In this document: one piece after another, positions 16,715 to 25,629 of the stretch
Numbering within the stretch: position 1 is the first letter of the stretch
Layout of the letters: each line of letters opens with the position of its first letter
Source of the DNA: Marinobacter vinifirmus
GTDB taxonomy: Bacteria > Pseudomonadota > Gammaproteobacteria > Pseudomonadales > Oleiphilaceae
DNA length: 64,000 nt
Assembly: GCF_002258215.1 (NCBI RefSeq)
Contig: NZ_NEFY01000008.1
Coordinates: 1-64,000 of the forward strand
Direction: 5' to 3'
Position numbers and translations under genes: made by a program
Notes under the pieces: model-generated
Databases searched by the model: none
Told to the model about the DNA's origin: nothing
Seen by the model: only the letters and a program-made list of their open reading frames with translations

Positions 16715-17995
16715 TTATTGAATCCACGCCACCAGCAAGCCGGCCCCCAGTGACAGCACCATGGGCCCGGCCACCAGCAGTCCGGTCTGCCGGTTGCCGA
16801 TGCTCCAGGCAATACCGGACTTCACCAGGTTGTTCACCGCCGCTGCGATCACGATGCCCAGCACAGCGGTGTCCATCGCCAGTCCGTTGTTGGACATACG
16901 GGTGAGCGATAGGGTAATCGCATCCACGTCTGCCACGCCGGAGGTGGCCGCCAGCGCGAAGATGCCGGCATCGCCGAAGGCATTTTTCAGGAATTCCCCC
17001 AGCAGCAGGATGGCGGTCAGCAGCAACCCGAACACCAGTGCGGAAGACAGATCCAGCGGGTTCTGGGACAAGCTGGGCTGGCTGACCTGCAGCTGTTTGG
17101 AGTTTTTCTGCCAGATGTACAACGCCGGGCCGTAGAGCAGGATAGTCATAACCAGCACCGGCCAGACCAGGCTGGGCAGCAGGGCAGTGTTGATCACCAG
17201 GCAGTACACCAGGATGCGGGGGAACATGGTGCCGCAGGCAATCAGGATGCCGGCGGCAAACTGGGGGCTGAAGCCTTCGTTACTTCGGGACTGGCGGGCA
17301 AAGTGCAGGGTCAGGGCGGTGGACGAACTGAGGCCGGCAAACAGGCTGGTGAACAGAATGCCCTTGCGGGCGCCGGCCACCCGGATGGCGAAGTAGCCGA
17401 CGAAGGAGATGGATGCAATCATCACCACCATCCACCAGATTTCCCGAGGGTTCAGCACACCGCCCGGGCCCATGCGCTCGTTGGGCAGCAGGGGCAGCAT
17501 CACCACGGAGATCAAGAGCAGTTTAAGGGCCGCGTCCAGTTCATGGGCCTGGAGCTTCTGCACCCAGCCGTGAATTTCTTGCTTGTTGTCCAGGATAATG
17601 GCGGTGACCACCGCCGCTGCCGTGGCAATCACCGGGTCGACCGCGACCGCCACCGCACCAAAACAGAAGGTCAGCAGCATGCCCACCAGCCCGGTGATGC
17701 TGAAATTGCGAATGTGTTCCAGCCGCTCGCTGTAAGCCACCAGCCCCATGGCCACCACGCTGAGTAGCAGCACCGGGAATGCCCAAACTGTAATCTCCGA
17801 GGCCAGCACTGCCGAGATGCCACCGAGCAGCCCCACCAGCGAGAAGGTGCGGATACCGGCGATTCGCTCCCCGGACTTCTGCTCCCGGGCATCCCAGCCC
17901 CGCTCCAGGCCAACAATCGCGCCCAGCAACAGGGCCACGGCCAGGTTAATGGTGGTCTGGTTAGAGGCAATAAACTGGCTGGCTACGTCATCCAC
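16715..17995 (-). CDS. MgtC/SapB family DUF4010 membrane protein
   Basis: Polytopic inner-membrane protein of 426 residues. The N-terminal third is an MgtC/SapB domain with the typical LLLGAIVGLERGW and GIRTFSLVGLLGG motifs; the remainder is a DUF4010-type module with about seven further helices (for example GLSSSTALTLHFARQS and SGVADVDAITLSL). MgtC proteins are linked to magnesium stress and ATP synthase control in pathogens, but the biochemical role of the DUF4010 fusion is not known. It is transcribed divergently from the SulP gene, with 173 bases between them. Confidence 0.85.
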   Translation of the reverse strand: MDDVASQFIASNQTTINLAVALLLGAIVGLERGWDAREQKSGERIAGIRTFSLVGLLGGISAVLASEITVWAFPVLLLSVVAMGLVAYSERLEHIRNFSITGLVGMLLTFCFGAVAVAVDPVIATAAAVVTAIILDNKQEIHGWVQKLQAHELDAALKLLLISVVMLPLLPNERMGPGGVLNPREIWWMVVMIASISFVGYFAIRVAGARKGILFTSLFAGLSSSTALTLHFARQSRSNEGFSPQFAAGILIACGTMFPRILVYCLVINTALLPSLVWPVLVMTILLYGPALYIWQKNSKQLQVSQPSLSQNPLDLSSALVFGLLLTAILLLGEFLKNAFGDAGIFALAATSGVADVDAITLSLTRMSNNGLAMDTAVLGIVIAAAVNNLVKSGIAWSIGNRQTGLLVAGPMVLSLGAGLLVAWIQ

Positions 17996-18168
17996 AGGCC
18001 GCGTGTCCCTGAAAAAATAGATTTGCCTTGCATTCTAGGCAATTACCGGTGGCCAGGTCACCCTTTAGCCGGTTAGCAACATCGCGCTGCCATACTTTTC
18101 AGGCGGTTTCTGGTAACCTGCGTGGCCCCGATATGACCTCCCAATAAGTTAAAGCGATATTTCCTGCC

Positions 18169-19659
18169 ATGATAAATGCACTCAAGCAAAACTGGTTCTC
18201 GAACATTCGTGGCGACCTGCTCGCCGGTATTGTGGTGGCGCTGGCGTTGATCCCGGAGGCCATCGCGTTCTCCATCATTGCGGGCGTAGACCCGAAAGTC
18301 GGCCTGTATGCCTCTTTCTGTATTGCCGTAATCATTGCCTTTGTTGGCGGCCGGCCGGGGATGATCTCTGCAGCCACCGGCGCCATGGCGTTGTTGATGG
18401 TTACGCTGGTGAAAGAGCACGGCCTGCAGTACCTGCTGGCGGCTACCCTGCTGACCGGTGTCATCCAGATTGCAGCCGGCTACCTTAAATTGGGTGGGCT
18501 GATGCGGTTTGTGTCGCGCTCGGTGGTTACCGGCTTTGTGAACGCGCTGGCTATCCTGATCTTCATGGCCCAGCTGCCGGAACTGACCAACGTAACCTGG
18601 CACGTCTATGCCATGACGGCTGCGGGCCTTGGCATTATCTACCTGTTCCCGCTGGTGCCTGTGGTCGGCAAGCTGATCCCTTCTCCGCTGGTGTGTATTG
18701 TGGGTTTGACGGCCGTGGCGATGATTGTCGGGCTGGACATCCGCACCGTCGGAGATATGGGTGAGCTGCCGGATACTCTGCCGATTTTCCTGTGGCCGGA
18801 TGTGCCCCTGACCCTGGAAACCCTGATGATCATCCTGCCGTATTCCCTCGGCCTGGCCGTCGTGGGCCTGCTGGAATCGCTGATGACCGCCACCATTGTG
18901 GATGACCTGACCGATACCACCAGTGACCGCAACCGCGAGTGCAAAGGCCAGGGCATTGCCAATATTGGTTCCGGCCTTCTGGGCGGCATGGCCGGTTGCG
19001 CCATGATCGGCCAGTCTATTATTAACGTGAAATCCGGCGGCCGTACCCGGCTCTCGACGCTGACAGCCGGCGTGTTCCTGCTGATTCTGGTGCTGGTTCT
19101 GGACAAGTGGCTGGTACAGATTCCCATGGCCGCCCTGGTGGCGGTGATGATTATGGTATCCATCGGTACCTTCAGCTGGGATTCCATTCGCAATCTTCGG
19201 GAGCATCCCCTGTCCACCAACATTGTCATGCTGGTGACGGTGATTGTGGTGGTGGCCACCCACAACCTGGCATTCGGCGTGCTGGCCGGTGTTTTGCTGG
19301 CAGCCCTGTTCTTCGCCAACAAGGTGGGCCATTACATGCTGGTGACCTCCGAACTGGACGAGCAAACCGACACCCGTCGCTACACGGTTGTAGGCCAGGT
19401 ATTCTTCAGTTCTTCGGAAAAATTCCTCGAATCCTTTGACTTCAAGGAAGCGGTGGATAATGTTGTGATAGACCTGAGCCGCGCACACTTCTGGGATATT
19501 ACTGCCGTAGGTGCGCTGGACAAGGCGGTCATCAAGTTCCGCCGTGAGGGTGCAGACGTTGAGGTAATCGGCCTGAACGAAGCCAGTGCCACCATCGTTG
19601 ACCGTTTCGGGGTGCATGACAAGCCCGAAGCCGTTGACCAGCTGATGGGAGGACACTGA
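18169..19659 (+). CDS. SulP family anion transporter
   Basis: Inner-membrane anion carrier of the SLC26/SulP family, 496 residues. The first about 390 residues are hydrophobic with the family signature ([26 protein letters not shown]), and the C-terminal about 100 residues form a cytoplasmic STAS domain ([23 protein letters not shown]). Family members move sulfate, bicarbonate, or dicarboxylates; the substrate here is not fixed by sequence. It starts the operon SulP - universal stress protein - phospholipase D-like lipoprotein, with only 2 bases to the next gene. A SulP-Usp pair is a recurrent arrangement and may reflect control of the carrier by the stress protein. Confidence 0.9.
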   Translation: MINALKQNWFSNIRGDLLAGIVVALALIPEAIAFSIIAGVDPKVGLYASFCIAVIIAFVGGRPGMISAATGAMALLMVTLVKEHGLQYLLAATLLTGVIQIAAGYLKLGGLMRFVSRSVVTGFVNALAILIFMAQLPELTNVTWHVYAMTAAGLGIIYLFPLVPVVGKLIPSPLVCIVGLTAVAMIVGLDIRTVGDMGELPDTLPIFLWPDVPLTLETLMIILPYSLGLAVVGLLESLMTATIVDDLTDTTSDRNRECKGQGIANIGSGLLGGMAGCAMIGQSIINVKSGGRTRLSTLTAGVFLLILVLVLDKWLVQIPMAALVAVMIMVSIGTFSWDSIRNLREHPLSTNIVMLVTVIVVVATHNLAFGVLAGVLLAALFFANKVGHYMLVTSELDEQTDTRRYTVVGQVFFSSSEKFLESFDFKEAVDNVVIDLSRAHFWDITAVGALDKAVIKFRREGADVEVIGLNEASATIVDRFGVHDKPEAVDQLMGGH

Positions 19660-19661
19660 CC

Positions 19662-20537
19662 ATGAATCAGAAAGGCGAGGCGAACATGTTACGAGTAGTG
19701 GCCTGTATCGACGGTTCCCGGGCAGCCCCCGCGGTGTGTGATTACGCCGCCTGGGCCAGCCGGCACATGGAAACACCGCTGATGTTGCTGCACGTTCTGG
19801 ATGAAGAGCGCTACCCCGCGGAACCGGACCTGGCTGGCAGCATCGGGCTGGGTAGCCGGGAGCACTTGCTGGACGAGCTGGCAGACCTTGACCGGAAACG
19901 CTCCAAACTGGCCCTGGAGCACGGCCACCACATGCTGGATGAAGCCGAAGCCCGGGTACAGAAGGCCGGCATTGCCGAAGTGGTAAAGCGCCAGCGCCAT
20001 GATAATCTGACCGATTCCCTGCTGGCCCTGGAGAAAGAAACCCGCTTGTTCGTGATGGGCCTGCACGGTGAAAGCAGCTCCGACCGGGATATTCACATCG
20101 GCAGCCAGCTGGAAACCGTGATCCGCAGTGTTCACCGCCCGATTTTGCTGGTGCCCGACGAGTTCACCCAGCCCAAGAGCGCCATGTTGGCCTTTGACGG
20201 CAGCGAAACCGCCTTCAAAGGCGTGGAAATGGTGGCCGCCAGCCCGGTTCTGAAAGGCATGCCCCTGCACCTGGTGATGGTAGGTGCCGATACGGCAGAC
20301 CGTTGGGAACAGCTACGGAAGGCCGAGAAAATGCTGGCAGGCCTGGATGTGGAGATCACGCTCGCCATCCGCGCCGGCGATGTGGAGCCCACGCTCCATG
20401 CCTATCAGGACGAGCACGACATCGACATGCTGGTCATGGGCGCTTATGGCCATTCCCGCATTCGCCAGTTCCTGGTGGGCAGCACCACAACCACCACGCT
20501 GAAAACCGCGAAGAAGCCCCTGGTTATCCTTCGCTAA
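19662..20537 (+). CDS. tandem universal stress protein (UspA family)
   Basis: Cytoplasmic protein with two UspA domains (about 9-150 and 160-291). The first opens with VVACIDGSRAAPAVCDYA, and the second has an ATP-binding-like segment GAYGHSRIRQFLVGSTTT, matching the G-x2-G-x9-G(S/T) pattern. Two starts are plausible: ATG 19662 (GGAGG upstream) or ATG 19686 (GAGG five bases before it), which would begin MLRVVACIDGS and looks more like the family. It sits 2 bases after the SulP gene and 12 bases before the phospholipase D-like gene, so all three are probably co-expressed. Confidence 0.88.
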   Translation: MNQKGEANMLRVVACIDGSRAAPAVCDYAAWASRHMETPLMLLHVLDEERYPAEPDLAGSIGLGSREHLLDELADLDRKRSKLALEHGHHMLDEAEARVQKAGIAEVVKRQRHDNLTDSLLALEKETRLFVMGLHGESSSDRDIHIGSQLETVIRSVHRPILLVPDEFTQPKSAMLAFDGSETAFKGVEMVAASPVLKGMPLHLVMVGADTADRWEQLRKAEKMLAGLDVEITLAIRAGDVEPTLHAYQDEHDIDMLVMGAYGHSRIRQFLVGSTTTTTLKTAKKPLVILR

Positions 20538-20549
20538 GGAGCCCAGCCT

Positions 20550-22100
20550 ATGCCCGGTCAGCGATTACTTTCGCTTGTCGCCGGCCTCTGCGCCTTGCTG
20601 ATGCTGGCCGGGTGTTCCACTGCCCTGAAACCGGTCGTGCATGACCCGGATTTCCGGCTATCCTCGGTGAAGGATTCCTTCATAACGGACCAGCGCCGGA
20701 TGCACCTTGCCCCAGACTCCCCGAACACCGGCTTTCAGCTGCTGAACAGTGGCCGTGATGCCTTCCTGGTGCGGGCTGCGCTGATCGAAACCGCCGACCA
20801 GTTTATTGATGCCCAGTATTACATCTGGAATAACGATGCCACCGGGCGCTACCTGGCCGGCCGGCTGGTAGCCGCTGCAGACCGTGGCGTTCAGGTACGC
20901 CTGCTGCTGGACGACATTAACGTGGCTGGCAAGGAGCCGCTGTTTGCCGCCATGGCAACACACCCCAACATCCGGGTGCGTATCTTCAACCCGGCCCGTT
21001 CCCGCAGCGGGGTGGGGCGTTGGTTGTCGCTGATTACCGACTTCGACCGCATCAACCGGCGCATGCACAACAAAACCTTTGTGGTGGACGGCCAGGTGGG
21101 CATCGCCGGCGGGCGTAACATTGGTGACGAATATTTTGACGAACATCCCAGCCTGAATTTCCGGGACCGGGATGTGATGGTTCTGGGGCCGCTTGCCGAA
21201 GACATGACCGCCAACTTCGAGGCCTATTGGAATAATCAGTGGGCCTATCCGCTGGCTACCCTCTATGACCTGCCTGACAACCTCGCTGGCCGCGATGCGC
21301 TGTCACAACTGCTCAGGGAAACGGCGGCTGATTCAGGCATCCGGGCCGTTCCCCATCAGGAACAGGACGCGGCGGAAACCTATCTGAGGGGCTGGTTTGC
21401 CGGTATGGTGCAGGCCCCTGGCGAACTGGTGTTTGACCCGCCACCGCAAGATCCCCAGGTTCCGGCGGATTCCCCCCAGAATACCGCCAGGGCCTTGTAC
21501 GGACTGGTTCAGGCAGCGCAATCCGAAATCCTGATTGAATCCGCTTACCTGATCCTGGCAGACAACCAGCTCGACAACCTTGGTGCGCTGGATAACCAGT
21601 CGCTGAAAGTGGCGGCGTTAACCAATTCCCTGGCAACCAACGACCTGGTGACCAACCACTCCGGCTATGCCCGCTGGCGCCGGGAAATGCTGGAGCAGGG
21701 CATTGAACTTTACGAACTGCGCCCGGATGCGCCGGCCTGCCAGCACTGGGTTGCCAGCCGCCCGGCCTGCGAACAGGGTGCTGTCAGCCTGCATTCCAAG
21801 GCAGTGGTGTTTGACCGGGAAACCCTGTTCATCGGCTCGTTCAACGTCAACCTGCGCTCGATCTACCTGAATGGCGAAACTGTGCTGATTATCCATAGCC
21901 CGGAACTGGCGACTGCTGTTGCCGAAGACATCCGCTATGCCATGGCCCCGGAAAACAGCTGGCAGGTTTCGCTGGACGAGCAGGGCGACCTGGTCTGGCA
22001 GTCTACGGGCGAGCAGGTTGGCCATGAGCCGGGCGTCGGGTTCTGGCGGCGGGCGACGTCGCGCTTCCTGTCCTGGTTACCTATCGAGAAGTATCTGTAA
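20550..22100 (+). CDS. phospholipase D-family lipoprotein, cardiolipin synthase C-like
   Basis: 516 residues with a lipoprotein signal (lipobox LAGC, Cys22), so it is membrane-anchored on the periplasmic side. Two HKD motifs are complete: HNKTFVVD (173-180) and HSKAVVFD (about 412-419), each followed by the expected G-x-x-N or G-S-F-N segment (GGRNIGDEYFD and IGSFNVNLRS). Architecture and length match ClsC/YmdC-type enzymes, which transfer phosphatidyl groups to make cardiolipin. Other phospholipase D chemistry cannot be excluded. AAGGAG precedes the ATG. It ends the SulP-Usp operon and is convergent with the YhiN-like gene, with 5 bases between. Confidence 0.87.
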   Translation: MPGQRLLSLVAGLCALLMLAGCSTALKPVVHDPDFRLSSVKDSFITDQRRMHLAPDSPNTGFQLLNSGRDAFLVRAALIETADQFIDAQYYIWNNDATGRYLAGRLVAAADRGVQVRLLLDDINVAGKEPLFAAMATHPNIRVRIFNPARSRSGVGRWLSLITDFDRINRRMHNKTFVVDGQVGIAGGRNIGDEYFDEHPSLNFRDRDVMVLGPLAEDMTANFEAYWNNQWAYPLATLYDLPDNLAGRDALSQLLRETAADSGIRAVPHQEQDAAETYLRGWFAGMVQAPGELVFDPPPQDPQVPADSPQNTARALYGLVQAAQSEILIESAYLILADNQLDNLGALDNQSLKVAALTNSLATNDLVTNHSGYARWRREMLEQGIELYELRPDAPACQHWVASRPACEQGAVSLHSKAVVFDRETLFIGSFNVNLRSIYLNGETVLIIHSPELATAVAEDIRYAMAPENSWQVSLDEQGDLVWQSTGEQVGHEPGVGFWRRATSRFLSWLPIEKYL

Positions 22101-22105
22101 CCGGC

Positions 22106-23296
22106 TCAGGCCTCGTTGCCTGCCGCCACGCCGGAGGCCCACGCCCATTGAAAGTTATGCCCGCCCAGGTGGCCGGTCACATCCACCACCTCGCCGATAA
22201 AGAACAGGTTTGGCTGCTCGAGCACGGCCATGGTTTTCGAGGATAACTGCCGGGTATCCAGGCCACCCAGGGTCACTTCGGCGGTCCGGTAACCTTCTGT
22301 TCCCGCTGGTTTGATGGTCCAGTTGCCCAAGGTATCGGCAATCTGCTCGATGTCCTGATTGCGGTATTCCTGCAGCGGCCGGCTCCAGCCCTGCAGTTCA
22401 TTGAAGGCCTGGGCGAAGCGTTTGGGCAGGTGCTGGTTCAGGTACTGCGCCATGGTGGACTGGGGCTTCTGCTTGCGCAGGGTAAACAGGTCGTCCTGGA
22501 TGGCTTGTGCCGGCAGCAGGTTGATGTGCAGTTCGTCTCCCGGCTGCCAGTAACTGGACACCTGCAGCATGGCGGGCCCGCTCAGGCCCCGGTGGGTGAC
22601 CAGCATGGACTCGCGAAAATGCTGCTTGTGGCAGCTTGCGTCCACCGGGCAACTGACACCGGCCAGGGGCGCCAGTTGTTGCTTCAGCTCCGGGTGCAGG
22701 GTGAAAGGCACCAGCCCGGCGCGGGTGGGTAATACCGTCAGCCCGAACTGCTTTGCCAGTTCGTAGCCAAAACCGGTCGCGCCCATGGTGGGGATGGACA
22801 GGCCGCCGGTGGCAACCACCAGCGACTGGCACTTCAGGGTGCCGGCACTGGTTTTGACGGTATAGCCGGAACCGGAGGCCTGAACGCCGGAAACGGAGGT
22901 GTTCATACGGATTTCTGCACCCGCCCACTCGCACTCGGTTAACAGCACATTGAGGATGTCTTTTGCGCTGTCTTTACAGAACAGCTGTCCTGGCGCTTTT
23001 TCTTCGTACTCCACCCCGTGGCGGTCCACCAGTTCGACGAAATCCTGCGGGGTATAACGCTTCAGGGCCGAGATGCAGTAATGGGGATTGTCCGAAAGGA
23101 AGTTCGCCGGCGTACTGTTCAGATTGGTGAAGTTACAGCGGCCCCCGCCAGACATCAGGATTTTCTTGCCGGGCTTGTTGGCGTGGTCCAGCACCAGCAC
23201 CTTTCGCCCGCGATAGCCGGCGGTGGCCGCGCACATCAACCCGGCGGCACCGGCGCCGATGATGATCACGTCATACTGGGATGTGGATACTGCCAT
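22106..23296 (-). CDS. YhiN/HI0933-family flavoprotein
   Basis: FAD-binding protein of 396 residues from the HI0933-like (YhiN) family. The Rossmann motif GAGAAGLMCA lies at the N terminus and the family block KKILMSGGGRCNFTN follows; the C terminus has the second nucleotide motif GEVVDVTGHLGGHNFQWAWASG. From memory, E. coli YhiN has recently been reported to make dihydrouridine in 23S rRNA, so an rRNA modification role is likely here, though I cannot verify the orthology. It is convergent with the phospholipase D-like gene and lies 43 bases downstream of the response regulator gene on the same strand. Confidence 0.85.
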   Translation of the reverse strand: MAVSTSQYDVIIIGAGAAGLMCAATAGYRGRKVLVLDHANKPGKKILMSGGGRCNFTNLNSTPANFLSDNPHYCISALKRYTPQDFVELVDRHGVEYEEKAPGQLFCKDSAKDILNVLLTECEWAGAEIRMNTSVSGVQASGSGYTVKTSAGTLKCQSLVVATGGLSIPTMGATGFGYELAKQFGLTVLPTRAGLVPFTLHPELKQQLAPLAGVSCPVDASCHKQHFRESMLVTHRGLSGPAMLQVSSYWQPGDELHINLLPAQAIQDDLFTLRKQKPQSTMAQYLNQHLPKRFAQAFNELQGWSRPLQEYRNQDIEQIADTLGNWTIKPAGTEGYRTAEVTLGGLDTRQLSSKTMAVLEQPNLFFIGEVVDVTGHLGGHNFQWAWASGVAAGNEA

Positions 23297-23339
23297 TGCC
23301 TGCCCGCCGCTGATAGAAAACTGGCGGGCAGTATATCAG

Positions 23340-23987
23340 CTACGCCCGCAGGTGCACCGGGTCCAGCAACCCTGCCGCGATGGCAATGCCGGTCACATCC
23401 GGCAGGCGTTCAGCGCCCAGGCGCTTCATCACGCGGGCCCGGTACAGGTCGATGGTTTTTACGCTGACGTCCAGCTGCTCGGCAATTTCCTTGCTGGTGT
23501 AGCCCTGGGCCAGGGGCAGGAAGACGTCTTTTTCCCGGCGGGTAAGGGTGGCGATCAAGGCTTCGGTATCGCTGTTGGCGGCCATCTTGCCGGTGACGTC
23601 GCCAGTGTCTTGCAGGGCCTGCTGCACGCTGTCCAGCAGCAACTGCTCATTGAATGGCTTTTCGATGAAATCGAAGGCGCCGGATTTGAATGCGCGCACC
23701 ACAATGGGTACATCGGCATGGCCGGATACGAAGATGATGGGAATCTCCAGCCCGCGTTTCTGCAACTCTTCCTGCACGTTCAGGCCGCCGAGCCCGGGCA
23801 TGCGGATGTCCAGCACCACACAGCCGGGGCGGTTTTCGGCCACATCGTTCAGAAACTGGCGGCCGTCGCTGTAGGCACGCACCTGTAATCCAACCGATTC
23901 CAGCAGCCATTGGGTGGACTCGAGCATACCGGCATCGTCGTCTACCACGAACACGGTGTTGGCTTCGGCAGGAGTGCTAGCGGACAT
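23340..23987 (-). CDS. FixJ/NarL-family response regulator
   Basis: Transcription regulator of 215 residues: a receiver domain (about 10-125) with the acidic pocket DDD and phospho-acceptor Asp60 (VVLDIRMPG), the conserved Lys in FIEKPF, and a C-terminal LuxR-type helix-turn-helix (LTRREKDVFLPLAQGYTSKEIAEQLDVSVKTI). It overlaps the upstream sensor kinase gene by 11 bases and is surely its partner. The divergent acyl-CoA ligase and transporter genes (25630 onward) are the obvious candidate targets. It resembles the FixJ/TtrR branch. Confidence 0.9.
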   Translation of the reverse strand: MSASTPAEANTVFVVDDDAGMLESTQWLLESVGLQVRAYSDGRQFLNDVAENRPGCVVLDIRMPGLGGLNVQEELQKRGLEIPIIFVSGHADVPIVVRAFKSGAFDFIEKPFNEQLLLDSVQQALQDTGDVTGKMAANSDTEALIATLTRREKDVFLPLAQGYTSKEIAEQLDVSVKTIDLYRARVMKRLGAERLPDVTGIAIAAGLLDPVHLRA

Positions 23988-25482
23988 CAGGGGATCTCTC
24001 CGTATTATTGTTGGCGGCGGTCATTCTAGAGCCCCCGCGGCTGTTGTTGAAGGAAAGGTTAGCCGGAAAGCGGCAAATCAGTGACAGGCCGCCGGTGTTT
24101 GCGTGAATGGCATCCAGGAAGCCGCCAAAGCCTTCGATGATGGAGCGGCTCATGGACAGCCCCAGGCCCAGGCCCTTGGGCTTGCTGGTGTAGAACGGCT
24201 GGAACATCTGGCGAATGCCTTCGTCGTCCAGCCCCGGGCCTTCGTCGGTAACCTGGATCAGGGTTTCCTGCTGGTCGTTGATGCAGGTGCATACGGTAAT
24301 GCGGGACGGTTCCCGGTTCTCGCCCTGGCTGGCAGCTTCCACGTTGGCTTCAATGCCGTTACGAATCAGGTTAATCAACACCTGCTCCAGCAAAATCGGG
24401 TCTGCGGTGATCACCGGAGAATTCTCCGCCAGGTTCTCTTGCAGCTTCACGCCGTTCTTTTCACCTTCCCACTGGCACAGGCGCACCACGTCGCTCACCA
24501 CGGCGTTCAGTTGCACCGGGGCCATCTGCTTCTGGCCCTTGCGCAGGAAGGCCCGCAGGCGCTTGATCACTTCCGAGGCCCGGTTGGCGTGGTGCACGAT
24601 CTTCTGCAAGCCATCCTCTACCTTGGCCAGTTTCTCCGGGCGCTTGTCGGCTTCTTTCAGAAAGCGCTGGCTGGCGCTGGCGAAATTCACAATCGAGGCC
24701 AGCGGCTGGTTCATCTCATGGGCAATGCTCGAGGCCAGTTCGCCCAGGGTGGCCAGCCGGGCGGTGTGGGCCAGCTCCTCGGCCAGCAGGCGATTCTGTT
24801 CTTCCTGCTCGATGCGGGGCGTGATGTCGCGGGACACGCTGATCACTTCCACCACAGCGCCTGTATAGGTTTCCCGGATGGCCCGGCTGGCAATCTCGAA
24901 CCAGCGGCGGCTGCAGTTGCGGTGCTGGATTTCCAGGGTCAGGGTGGCGTAGCCGTCTTCCTGCAGGCGATTGCGGGTGTGAGTCAGTTGTTCCGCCACC
25001 TTGTCGTTGCCGAAAACCTCTTCAAGGGATTTGCCCCTGAGCTCTTCCGGCCAGTAGCCCAGAAGCCGCCAGGAGGCCGGTGTGGCGTCGATAAACCGGC
25101 CGTCCGGGGCGTGGCGGGAGATCAGGTCTGTGGTGTTCTCGGTAATCAGCCGGTAAAGCCGGCTGGAACGCAGGGCTTCTTCCTGGGTGAGTACATCGGT
25201 GGTTGCGTCTCGCCCACGAATCATGACCTGCTGCTTGTCGGAGTCCGGAATGAAAGTCCAGAGGCAGATCTTGTCGGCAAACCGGGATTCCACGTTCTCG
25301 ATGGCCCGGTCCTGGTTCAGGGCCGAGGCGGCAAGGGCCGGGGCGTTTACCGGCAAGAGTTCCCCGGCCTCGGCCAGGCGCGCGGCTTCCACCAGCTGGC
25401 GGGCGGCGGCATTGCAGCTTAAAACCCGGGCATCGGCGCTGGTCACGAGTGTGGGTTGGGGGTCTTTCTCGGGGATTTTCAT
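23977..25482 (-). CDS. PAS-domain sensor histidine kinase
   Basis: Cytoplasmic (no membrane helices seen) sensor kinase of 501 residues. Two sensory parts, an N-terminal PAS-like region (about 5-95) and a clear PAS/PAC (about 105-225), are followed by HisKA with phospho-acceptor His255 (SSIAHEMNQPLASI) and an HATPase domain with N box LINLIRNGIEA and G box GLGLGLSMS. This is a FixL-like layout; I see no haem-binding evidence. The stop overlaps the FixJ-type regulator by 11 bases. Upstream of the ATG no Shine-Dalgarno is visible; a TATAAT lies very near the start codon, raising the chance of a short or leaderless mRNA. Confidence 0.88.
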   Translation of the reverse strand: MKIPEKDPQPTLVTSADARVLSCNAAARQLVEAARLAEAGELLPVNAPALAASALNQDRAIENVESRFADKICLWTFIPDSDKQQVMIRGRDATTDVLTQEEALRSSRLYRLITENTTDLISRHAPDGRFIDATPASWRLLGYWPEELRGKSLEEVFGNDKVAEQLTHTRNRLQEDGYATLTLEIQHRNCSRRWFEIASRAIRETYTGAVVEVISVSRDITPRIEQEEQNRLLAEELAHTARLATLGELASSIAHEMNQPLASIVNFASASQRFLKEADKRPEKLAKVEDGLQKIVHHANRASEVIKRLRAFLRKGQKQMAPVQLNAVVSDVVRLCQWEGEKNGVKLQENLAENSPVITADPILLEQVLINLIRNGIEANVEAASQGENREPSRITVCTCINDQQETLIQVTDEGPGLDDEGIRQMFQPFYTSKPKGLGLGLSMSRSIIEGFGGFLDAIHANTGGLSLICRFPANLSFNNSRGGSRMTAANNNTERSPDVR

Positions 25483-25629
25483 AGATTATAGTAACGTTCC
25501 TATAATACCATGGTAGAGTTTCTAGCATTGATTTCGTTAACTACCATTGTTGTTAATGCAAAGTATAGCTGCTTTGGCGTTTCTACTGAACACGCATAAG
25601 AACAACATAAGCATACGAGGACCACACCA

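Noticed and set aside
18073..19776. 567-codon minus-strand frame antisense to SulP
   Set aside because: His/Gln-rich shadow frame; the plus strand carries a clear SulP protein.
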